A stretch of DNA of 21,221 nucleotides, from contig JAGHTR010000027.1 of assembly GCA_018065205.1 (NCBI GenBank), forward strand, positions 1 to 21,221, in the 5' to 3' direction. The stretch comes from Candidatus Colicola caccequi. GTDB lineage: Bacteria; Bacteroidota; Bacteroidia; Bacteroidales; Paludibacteraceae. Shown here one piece after another: positions 16,571-21,221 of this stretch. Both the position numbers and the translations under genes were made by a program. Under the pieces are notes generated by a model. The model searched no databases. It was given only the letters and a program-made list of their open reading frames with translations, and was not told the origin of the DNA. How positions within the stretch are numbered: the stretch's first letter is position 1; each line of letters begins with the position of its first letter.

Positions 16571-17315
16571 GGTACTTATTCAAAGCGGTGGTTATACTTG
16601 GGCATTGAGGTGTAGGAGCAGCAATCACAGCATGCAGTCCGGCAGCCTCCAAGGCCGCTAAGGTGTTTTGACCAAAGCAGGCAATCTGTTTATCTCCGTC
16701 TTTTAGGTCAGGGAAATTAGTGCGTAATGCTTGTACTCCGGATGGAGTAAAGAGCACCACCATGTCGTGGTCAAAAGGTTTATCCTTGGGCCACTCAATG
16801 GCTACTGTGCGATAGAGAACAGCCGGCTGAATAGTAATCTTGTGCTGAGCGAACATCTGAATTTCATCATCATGATGCACATCCGACAACACCATCATGT
16901 ATTTCTCATTAGGACGGCGATTCATAGCCGGAAGCAGGTCGGCAAAGTTATTATGCTCACTATAGAAAACCCTGCGCTTGCGGTATTGGATGTATTTCTG
17001 CAGGTAATTGGCTACTGATTCAGAAATGCAATAGTAGTGCATTGACTCCGGCACCTGAATGCGCATTTCTTCGCACAACCGGAAAAAATGGTCAATGCCT
17101 AAGCGCGAAGAGAGTAATACTGCCGTGTAGTCCAGCGGATTGATGCGTTGTTGACGGAACTCTTTGGCCGATAGACCTTGGATTTGAATGAGTTGATGAA
17201 AATCAAACTCCACCCCGTATTGGTGTGCCATATCGGCATACGGATTATGCTCCGTTAATGGACGGGGTTGGGAAACTAAGATTTTACGAATAGGTTTCAT
17301 ATTGTCTGATCTCAT
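16551..17315 (-). CDS. hemD: Uroporphyrinogen-III synthase, 254 aa
   Basis: HemD closes hydroxymethylbilane into uroporphyrinogen III in heme and corrin synthesis. The family is weakly conserved. The match rests on ILVSQPRPLTEHNPYADMAHQYG at the start, ISESVANYLQKYIQYRKRRVFY in the middle, and VLFTPSGVQALRTNFPD and IACFGQNTLAALEAAGLHAVIAAPTPQCPSITTAL in the second half. These fit the two-lobe fold and the Bacteroidetes version. The ATG at 17315 has an AGGAG nine bases upstream. The next in-frame ATG at 17300 (MKPIRKILVSQ) resembles the usual family N-terminus and is an alternative. It starts 4 bp after the DUF4271 gene. Confidence 0.88.
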   Translation of the reverse strand: MRSDNMKPIRKILVSQPRPLTEHNPYADMAHQYGVEFDFHQLIQIQGLSAKEFRQQRINPLDYTAVLLSSRLGIDHFFRLCEEMRIQVPESMHYYCISESVANYLQKYIQYRKRRVFYSEHNNFADLLPAMNRRPNEKYMMVLSDVHHDDEIQMFAQHKITIQPAVLYRTVAIEWPKDKPFDHDMVVLFTPSGVQALRTNFPDLKDGDKQIACFGQNTLAALEAAGLHAVIAAPTPQCPSITTALNKYLEEHLS

Positions 17316-17319
17316 TGTA

Positions 17320-17997
17320 CTATGCTCCTACAATATGCGCACTAATCATCACCATAGCAATGATTGGTACAATCTCAATATGCAGATAGTATAGTAAGGT
17401 GTAACAACTGGTATGCAAGTCTAATCCGACGGTAGTAATAATCTTCCACCACGATATGCCTATATACCCAATGCCTGCCACGATGGCTAAAGTCAATAGG
17501 ACGGGATAGGATAAGTGGTTGACGAGCAGCAATAAAGCAAAATATACGATGGCTAAAACCAATAGCAGGTCGTGATGATGCCTTATTACGGAGGGTAGGT
17601 GGATATGGAATCGGAACGTGTATTGCAGGATTGCCATTAGACCTTGGCGTAGTAAATCGATTCCAAAAATAGTCAAGGCTATCCATAGAAAAGAGGATGG
17701 CTGCAATGCCGATAAACCTGCCTCATGTGTGCCCAGTAAATATAACAAGAGTAGGGCGTATGTGCCGATACTGAATAGATAACTCAGTCCATTCCATGCT
17801 GCCGAGGCGTTCTCGTCTTCGTACTTCCGCTCCATGGGCGACAGCAGAACTCTCCATTTAGCTTTCCACATCGTAGGACGTATGGCATTAGCCAGTAGAA
17901 TCAGCAGCAACAAGGCCGCCATGACCCAACTAATCCATGATAGTGATATGTCAGATAGCAGCTTCACGTCTAATCGTTTTATTCCATTCCGGAGCAT
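17320..17997 (-). CDS. DUF4271 multi-spanning membrane protein, 225 aa
   Basis: About five to six hydrophobic helices are visible: WVMAALLLLILLANAI, LSYLFSIGTYALLLLYLLG, SFLWIALTIFGIDLL, LLLVLAIVYFALLLLV, VLLTLAIVAGIGYIGIS and IVPIIAMVMISAHIVG. A short charged loop (SPMERKYEDENAS) follows helix 1. The sequence and its position directly before hemD match DUF4271, a Bacteroidetes family of unknown function. From the ATG at 17997 it overlaps the LOG gene by 47 bp. A GTG at 17967 would reduce the overlap to 17 bp and keep all helices. The conserved linkage to hemD suggests a role in envelope or heme metabolism, not shown. Confidence 0.85.
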   Translation of the reverse strand: MLRNGIKRLDVKLLSDISLSWISWVMAALLLLILLANAIRPTMWKAKWRVLLSPMERKYEDENASAAWNGLSYLFSIGTYALLLLYLLGTHEAGLSALQPSSFLWIALTIFGIDLLRQGLMAILQYTFRFHIHLPSVIRHHHDLLLVLAIVYFALLLLVNHLSYPVLLTLAIVAGIGYIGISWWKIITTVGLDLHTSCYTLLYYLHIEIVPIIAMVMISAHIVGA

Positions 17998-18544
17998 TGT
18001 ACAACGCCGGTAGCACTTCCTCCGGTGTACTTACCACAGTAAACATTTTTGTGCGATGAATCTCGCGCATCATCTTTTCCTCTACCATCCGGTCTAAATA
18101 CGCCAACAGCGGATCGTAGTAACCATCCGTATTCAATATAACCACCGGCTTGGTATGAATGCCTAATTGTTTCCATGTCAGGCACTCTGCTAATTCCTCT
18201 AACGTACCTATTCCGCCGGGCAGGGCAATCATGGCATCCGATATGCTCTCTATATATGCCTTTCGCTCATGCATGGTCTGCACCACGTGCGTCTCAGTGG
18301 ACTTAGGATTATTCCAACCTTCATCCACCATGAATTGAGGAATAACGCCAACCACAGTACCACCTTTACTGAGCGCACCATCGGCGATAGCACCCATAAG
18401 TCCGATACCGCCATCTCCATACACTAAACGTATCTGCTCTTCAGCCAAAATCTCACCTAACCGCTTGGCTGCAGCATAGTAACTGGGACGACTTTGATTG
18501 GAAGAGGCGCAAAAAACGCAAACGGTATGAATAGTATGTTTCAT
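17951..18544 (-). CDS. LOG-family (TIGR00730) nucleotide 5'-monophosphate phosphoribohydrolase, 197 aa
   Basis: The Rossmann-like fold opens with VCVFCASSN (residues 8-16). The signature PGGIGTLEELAECLTWKQLG (109-128) and MHERKAY (91-97) form the active site that splits the N-glycosidic bond of nucleoside monophosphates. Plant homologues release cytokinins; bacterial ones are probably nucleotide salvage or clean-up enzymes. The first glycine motif reads VYGDGGIGLMG (42-52), with Asp44 where GGG is common. First gene of the six-gene leftward operon, with its promoter at 18593-18624. Confidence 0.92.
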   Translation of the reverse strand: MKHTIHTVCVFCASSNQSRPSYYAAAKRLGEILAEEQIRLVYGDGGIGLMGAIADGALSKGGTVVGVIPQFMVDEGWNNPKSTETHVVQTMHERKAYIESISDAMIALPGGIGTLEELAECLTWKQLGIHTKPVVILNTDGYYDPLLAYLDRMVEEKMMREIHRTKMFTVVSTPEEVLPALYNAPEWNKTIRREAAI

Positions 18545-18570
18545 AGACGGTAAAATATGAGGACCTTCTA

Positions 18571-18591
18571 ACGCTTTTTACAAAAAAGCGT
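18571..18591. other. 9-bp inverted repeat at the predicted start of the leftward operon
   Basis: ACGCTTTTT (18571-18579) is complementary to AAAAAGCGT (18583-18591), with a three-base loop. The predicted start of the LOG operon transcript, near 18586, falls inside it. It could be an operator or a 5' mRNA hairpin. Confidence 0.45.
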
Positions 18592-18592
18592 G

Positions 18593-18624
18593 CAAAAGTA
18601 CAAAAAAAAAATGAGATACGCAAA
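18593..18624 (-). promoter_or_regulatory. Promoter of the LOG-DUF4271-hemD-rnpA-yidD-trmD operon
   Basis: On the minus strand, -33 TTTG (18624-18621) and -7 TACTTTTG (18600-18593) are separated by exactly 20 bases, largely a T-run. It lies back to back with the rightward promoter at 18630. Confidence 0.75.
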
Positions 18625-18629
18625 AAAAA

Positions 18630-18661
18630 TTTGCATATATGCGGATTTTTATGTACTTTTG
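18630..18661 (+). promoter_or_regulatory. Promoter of the fur-like/yugP operon
   Basis: TTTG (18630-18633) and TACTTTTG (18654-18661) have a 20-base spacer, with extended element TTTGCATATATGCGGATTT. Its -33 box is five bases from that of the divergent promoter. An in-frame ATG at 18631 lies inside this promoter, so it is excluded as a start. Confidence 0.85.
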
Positions 18662-18684
18662 CAGTCCCAAATAGTGTTTCAGCC

Positions 18685-19131
18685 GTGAAGTCGAGTCCAT
18701 TATATAAGGAAGCAGAACGTCGATTGTTGGAGTACCAGTCCCTGCATCATCTGCGTACTACACCGGAGCGATTATGCATATTAGCTAAGATCGTTCGTCA
18801 TACCGGCAGTTTTACTCCGGCGGATGTGGTAGAGTGGGTAAAGAAGGACTTTATCAGTCAAGCTACGGTCTATAACACCTTAATACTATTGGAGAATGCC
18901 CAAATTTTGCATTGCTTGCGTAAGCAGCAGAATAGTCGGCTTATGGAGTATGAGCTGATGTTTAGCGACCAAAGCACGATGCAGATTATTTGCTCCAAAT
19001 GCGGTCGTGTCAGTAGGGTGAAAGTGCAAATGGCAGACACGGCATTACGCATGAAACAGTATTCAAATTTTGTTATGCAACATTATTCCATTTATCTGTT
19101 TGGGGAATGCAAACATTGTAAAAAGAAGTAA
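18685..19131 (+). CDS. Fur-family transcriptional regulator, 148 aa, with degenerate metal-sensing site
   Basis: A winged helix (HHLRTTPERLCILAKIV; recognition helix SQATVYNTLILLE at about 58-70) is followed by the Fur dimer domain. Both structural zinc pairs are kept (CSKCG, Cys103/Cys106; CKHC, Cys142/Cys145). The HHDHLIC motif of classical Fur (His87-Cys93 of E. coli) reads STMQIIC here, so those metal ligands are missing. The late GHC also reads GEC. It may use another effector or act constitutively. The GTG at 18685 is the first plausible start downstream of the promoter, giving a leader of about 17 bases. yugP begins 3 bp after the stop, so the two form an operon. Confidence 0.87.
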   Translation: MKSSPLYKEAERRLLEYQSLHHLRTTPERLCILAKIVRHTGSFTPADVVEWVKKDFISQATVYNTLILLENAQILHCLRKQQNSRLMEYELMFSDQSTMQIICSKCGRVSRVKVQMADTALRMKQYSNFVMQHYSIYLFGECKHCKKK

Positions 19132-19133
19132 GT

Positions 19134-19793
19134 ATGTATTGGATTATTTTTATTACCTTTGCGCTATTGAGTTGGATCGTTTCGGCAAGCTTAGAGCGCA
19201 AGTTCGCTAAGTACAGTCAGGTTGGTATTTCTATGACCGGCAAGCAGGTGGCGGAAAAGATGCTACGCGATAGTGGTATTACGGATGTGCAAGTTGTTTC
19301 CACTTCGGGGCATTTGACGGACCACTATAATCCTGCTACCAAAACGGTTAACCTGTCCGAATCGGTGTATAACTCTGCCTCTATAGCTGCGGCTGCGGTT
19401 GCCGCTCATGAGTGCGGTCATGCCGTTCAACATCAAGTGGAGTACGCTCCCCTTAAGATGCGTACTGCTCTGGTGCCGGTAGTTAACTTTGCTAATCGTT
19501 GGGTGATGTGGGTGATATTGATAGGAATGTTAGTGTTTGAAACGTTTCCACAATTAATATATATAGGTATAGGTTTATATGGCTTAACTACGTTATTTGC
19601 TTTTGTTACGCTACCCGTTGAGATTAATGCCAGCGAACGTGCCGTAGCGTGGTTAGAAGAGAGTGGAGTGGCCGATCGCGAGACCAAAGAGATGGCTTCC
19701 GATGCCCTGCATAGTGCCGCTTATACGTATGTCGTTGCTGCCTTGGGTAGCCTCGCCTACCTAATCTATCTAATCTTGGGAACAAGAAGATAA
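19134..19793 (+). CDS. YugP-like zinc-dependent membrane protease, 219 aa
   Basis: This belongs to the membrane zinc peptidase family that includes Bacillus YugP. An N-terminal helix (MYWIIFITFALLSWIVSASL) leads into a soluble part with the catalytic HECGHAVQH (His92, Glu93, His96). Two or three more helices follow (WVMWVILIGMLVFETF, LIYIGIGLYGLTTLFAFV, AALGSLAYLIYLILG). LPVEINASERAVAWLE holds the conserved EINAS segment that probably supplies the third metal ligand. The substrate is unknown. Hexamer array 3 begins directly at its stop codon. Confidence 0.9.
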   Translation: MYWIIFITFALLSWIVSASLERKFAKYSQVGISMTGKQVAEKMLRDSGITDVQVVSTSGHLTDHYNPATKTVNLSESVYNSASIAAAAVAAHECGHAVQHQVEYAPLKMRTALVPVVNFANRWVMWVILIGMLVFETFPQLIYIGIGLYGLTTLFAFVTLPVEINASERAVAWLEESGVADRETKEMASDALHSAAYTYVVAALGSLAYLIYLILGTRR

Positions 19794-19846
19794 CGTAAAC
19801 GCAAACGTAAACGTAAACTAACGAGGACGTTGACGAGGACGTTGAT
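19792..19846. repeat. Hexanucleotide array 3 after yugP
   Basis: Four AACGTA-type units (one is AACGCA) start at the yugP stop codon. They are followed by ACGAGG-ACGTTG twice (19821-19844). The second part matches array 2 read on the minus strand, so the three arrays belong to one degenerate family with period 6. Confidence 0.75.
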
Positions 19847-19851
19847 TAAAC

Positions 19852-20009
19852 ATATCAGGACTCTTTGAGTCCCTCGAAAAAGCTCGTTAGAGGTTTTTCG
19901 GAAAAAATACCCGAAGAGGTGGTTACACCGATGAGGAGAGGAGAGACTCAGGTCGTTCGTTGATTAAACGGAGTGGCAATCAACCCTCACGAACCTGCTG
20001 TCTCGACGA
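19852..20009 (+). ncRNA. Candidate structured RNA region upstream of tRNA-Arg
   Basis: Four hairpins occur in a row. First is GGACTC/GAGTCC (19858-19872). Second is CGAAAAA/TTTTTCG (19875-19900), with an inner CTC/GAG closed by GTTA. Third is GGTG/CACC (19918-19929), also with a GTTA loop. Fourth is a long one, GAGAC (19943-19947)/GTCTC (20000-20004), CAGG/CCTG and TTGATT/AATCAA. No coding frame is convincing and no promoter of the local type precedes it, so it is probably read through from yugP towards tRNA-Arg. It does not match tmRNA, SRP RNA or RNase P RNA motifs that I know. Confidence 0.4.
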
Positions 20010-20083
20010 GGCCCCGTAGCTCAGTTGTATAGAGCATCAGATTCCGGTTCTGAGGGTCGAGGGTTAGAGTCCCTCCGGGGTCA
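20010..20083 (+). tRNA. tRNA-Arg (anticodon CCG)
   Basis: The cloverleaf closes fully: acceptor GGCCCCG/CGGGGTC with one G-U pair, D stem GCTC/GAGC, anticodon stem TCAGA/TCTGA with loop TTCCGGT, and T stem GAGGG/CCCTC. The discriminator is A and CCA is not encoded. The D loop has G18-T19 instead of G18-G19, and the T loop is TTAGAGT instead of TTCRANT. The conserved G19-C56 tertiary pair is therefore replaced by a U19-A56 pair. It reads CGG codons. No dedicated promoter or clear terminator is visible. Confidence 0.9.
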
Positions 20084-20108
20084 CAAGAACAAAAAAAATA
20101 AAAAAAAA

Positions 20109-20140
20109 TTTGCATAGGTCAGAAATTTGTTGTACCTTTG
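20109..20140 (+). promoter_or_regulatory. Promoter of tRNA-Ser
   Basis: TTTG (20109-20112) and TACCTTTG (20133-20140) have a 20-base spacer, with extended element TTTGCATAGGTCAGAAATT. The leader from about 20147 contains the hairpin CCGCTT/AAGCGG (20171-20187), ending one base before the mature tRNA. Confidence 0.85.
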
Positions 20141-20188
20141 CACTCGCTTTTGAAAAAAATATATGTATATCCGCTTTTGATAAGCGGA

Positions 20189-20273
20189 GGAAAGATGGCG
20201 GAGTGGTCTAACGCGGCGGTCTTGAAAACCGTTGAACCGAGAGGTTCCGGGGGTTCGAATCCCTCTCTTTCCG
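20189..20273 (+). tRNA. tRNA-Ser (anticodon TGA)
   Basis: Acceptor GGAAAGA/TCTTTCC, anticodon stem GCGGT/ACCGT with loop CTTGAAA, a long variable arm typical of Ser tRNAs (AACCGAGAGGTT), and a T arm with TTCGAAT. The discriminator is G and CCA is not encoded. Leader and trailer each contain short GCGG-type repeats that can pair with the tRNA ends (CTTTCCGC with GCGGAAAG, 20267-20284). Confidence 0.96.
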
Positions 20274-20314
20274 CAAGCGGAAAGCTCGGGAATGAGCAGT
20301 AACGCAGAACAGAT

Positions 20315-20345
20315 AACGGAAGCCTATTGGGTTTCCGTTTTTTTT
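20315..20345 (+). terminator. tRNA-Ser terminator
   Basis: AACGGAAGCC (20315-20324) pairs with GGTTTCCGTT (20330-20339), with one G-U pair, followed by a T-run. Confidence 0.88.
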
Positions 20346-20573
20346 GTACACGATAATGGGATGTAGGAGCTTGCTCATAACAGACCATTAGTGTGGACAA
20401 AAATAGAGACATATTGTGTCGTTTTGTTCTGAGTTGCTGCTAATGTATGAGAAACCGCTTGAGCACGGAACCATCGGAGATGTTAGGGTTTTCGAGGTGG
20501 GCTCGCGCAGCGAGGTCGGTGCCCTCGAATCCCTTTCTTATCCCTAATATTTTTCTTAAAAATCTCACTTTTA
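20346..20573. other. Non-coding interval with one strong hairpin
   Basis: No gene is supported here. A weak GACA/TGTC hairpin followed by T-rich sequence lies at 20408-20425. The main structure is at 20485-20534: AGGG/CCCT, TTCGAGG/CCTCGAA (20491-20497 with 20523-20529) and an apical CTCGC/GCGAG. The right side plus flank (20525-20542) resembles the tRNA-Ser 3' end at 20255-20272. It may be a decayed tRNA fragment, an integration scar or an RNA element. Confidence 0.45.
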
Positions 20574-20605
20574 TTTGCAAATATCAAAAATTCTTTGTAA
20601 TTTTG
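20574..20605 (+). promoter_or_regulatory. Promoter of the structured RNA unit
   Basis: TTTG (20574-20577) and TAATTTTG (20598-20605) have a 20-base spacer. The extended element is the degenerate form TTTGCAAATATCAAAAATT. Predicted start about 20612. Confidence 0.75.
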
Positions 20606-20611
20606 CAGCGC

Positions 20612-20866
20612 AAAACTGCAAAAACGTCACCCACTGACGTTAAATAGGGGGACATATATCCCGAAATGTCGGGAAAAATATAGCGTTGTAAGCCTAACTT
20701 GACATTTTGAAACCTGAACAACTTCAAATGTTAATTACACTTCAAGTACGGTTTATGCACGCTCGCGCATTCAGCGTGAGTTTTCTGTGCGTACATTTGA
20801 AGTGTAAAAGGTAGTTCAGGACCTCAAAATGTCAAATGAAGCGAACGAAAGTTCACGCTTTTTTGT
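20612..20866 (+). ncRNA. Candidate independent structured RNA, or leader with terminator, about 255 nt
   Basis: The unit has its own promoter and ends in a rho-independent terminator. Two small hairpins come first: AACGTCA/TGACGTT (20623-20641) and CCCGA/TCGGG (20660-20673). A long arm follows, closed by a perfect 12-bp stem (20699-20710 with 20824-20835), then CCTGAAC/GTTCAGG (20713-20719 with 20814-20820). Above this, two left strands compete for one right strand (20793-20805): ACTTCAAATGT (20721-20731) and ACACTTCAA plus GTACG (20737-20750). The apical stem is CTCGCGC/GCGTGAG (20762-20780). It could be a trans-acting small RNA, a 6S-like RNA, or a riboswitch-type attenuator for the secreted protein at 20943. 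I do not recognise a known family. Confidence 0.65.
20839..20864 (+). terminator. Terminator of the structured RNA
   Basis: AAGCG (20839-20843) pairs with CGCTT (20856-20860), and AAC (20844-20846) with GTT (20851-20853), around a GAAA tetraloop. There is a two-base bulge on the right, and a T-run follows. The coding sequence starts 79 bases after it. No good promoter is visible in that gap (a weak possibility is TTTG at 20862 with TATAACGG at 20885). Confidence 0.8.
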
Positions 20867-20942
20867 TGTCTATAACCAAACAATTATAACGGAGTAAGCC
20901 GAAATGCCATAAGTGAGTAGGCAAAATTTAATTTCTTAAATT

Positions 20943-21221
20943 ATGAAAAAACATTTCTTACAAACGCTCCTTGTCGTCGTGCTCAGCGTCATTGGAGTCA
21001 GTCAGTGTTGGGCAGCAAATTATTTAGAGCCATTTAGTCGTGTCGAATGGAGACACAGTTCTCATCCAATGTCCAGTACTGGTGATTATACTAGAAGTTT
21101 CAACATTCTGGGTAATAATCCCCTAGGCAAAAGCATAGTTACCTGCAGTAGTCATGATGGAATAAGGGGTGAGTACATTAAGTTTGATTTGGTGAATGGT
21201 GCTGACGCTGGCACTAAATGT
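20943..21221 (+). CDS. Secreted protein of unknown function, cut by the window end
   Basis: Ninety-three codons are visible and no stop is reached. A signal peptide is clear: MKKHFLQTLL, then the hydrophobic VVVLSVIGVSQ and a CWA-A cleavage site near residue 24-25. The mature part begins NYLEPFSRVEWRHSSHP, followed by Ser/Gly/Asn-rich sequence (NILGNNPLGKSIVTCSSHDG). This suggests an extracellular beta-rich surface protein, possibly like the giant protein in this window, whose signal also ends in WA. No domain can be named. The ATG at 20943 is preceded by AT-rich sequence. It probably depends on read-through of the terminator at 20839-20864 or on a weak promoter in the gap. Confidence 0.75.
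   Translation, partial: MKKHFLQTLLVVVLSVIGVSQCWAANYLEPFSRVEWRHSSHPMSSTGDYTRSFNILGNNPLGKSIVTCSSHDGIRGEYIKFDLVNGADAGTKC

Noticed and set aside
18631..18684. Upstream ATG for the Fur-like protein
   Set aside because: It overlaps the -33 to -7 region, so it would not be transcribed; the GTG at 18685 is preferred.
20119..20412. Minus-strand open frame containing EREGFEPPEPLGS
   Set aside because: This is the well-known false protein made by translating the antisense of tRNA-Ser.
20255..20542. Integrated genomic island at tRNA-Ser
   Set aside because: The tRNA-like copies are only about 270 bp apart with no integrase or cargo between them, so an intact island is not supported.
20447..20647. Plus-strand open frame of 66 codons
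   Set aside because: It runs through the strong hairpin and the promoter at 20574-20605, and its product has no recognisable protein features.
20612..20866. Retron msr-msd RNA
   Set aside because: The long hairpin recalls an msd, but no reverse transcriptase gene is in the window, no flanking inverted a1/a2 pair was found, and a terminator directly follows.

Overview
The window looks like a chromosomal segment from a member of the Bacteroidetes, probably order Bacteroidales. Four things point there. Promoters follow the phylum-specific TTTG / TAnnTTTG pattern instead of TTGACA/TATAAT. Translation starts mostly lack strong Shine-Dalgarno sequences. The DUF4271-hemD-rnpA-yidD gene order and the giant secreted repeat protein are typical of the group. 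Neither tRNA has an encoded CCA end. The genus cannot be named from sequence alone.

Left part (1-10.3 kb), accessory in character. A short tandem repeat and a promoter precede a 130-residue protein of unknown function. A 2614-residue secreted surface protein follows: signal peptide, InlB-like repeats, about 20 copies of a beta-helix-type 'GGTFNA...AYGVY' repeat, a MucBP-like domain and a possible secretion tail. A hexanucleotide array and a 51-residue peptide gene lie just behind it. Then comes a stand-alone DUF4143 ATPase. Two near-identical terminator/promoter modules bracket the giant gene and its peptide.

Middle part (10.3-18.7 kb), core housekeeping. rpsA (six S1 domains) has its own promoter, structured leader and terminator. 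The next operon holds a WalJ-like metallo-beta-lactamase-fold nuclease, a polyprenol-phosphate mannosyltransferase-like GT2 enzyme and an M23-type lipoprotein. A bidirectional terminator separates it from a convergent six-gene operon read leftward: LOG-family hydrolase, DUF4271 membrane protein, hemD, rnpA, yidD, trmD. The leftward operon and the rightward fur-like/yugP pair start from back-to-back promoters.

Right part (18.7-21.2 kb), RNA-rich. After the Fur-like regulator and the YugP-like membrane protease come a degenerate hexamer array, about 150 bases with four consecutive hairpins, and tRNA-Arg(CCG) with a swapped D-loop/T-loop tertiary pair. tRNA-Ser(UGA) follows with its own promoter and terminator. 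Next is a hairpin whose 3' side resembles the tRNA-Ser 3' end. Last is a self-contained transcription unit (promoter, about 250 bases of dense structure with two competing arms, terminator) just upstream of a secreted protein cut by the window end.

Eight promoters on both strands, including the one ahead of the 130-residue gene, share an exact 20-base spacer. Seven of them also share an extended element around the -33 box. The best candidates for something undescribed are the RNA at about 20612-20866, the hairpin cluster before tRNA-Arg, the dispersed hexamer arrays, and the giant-protein/small-peptide cassette.
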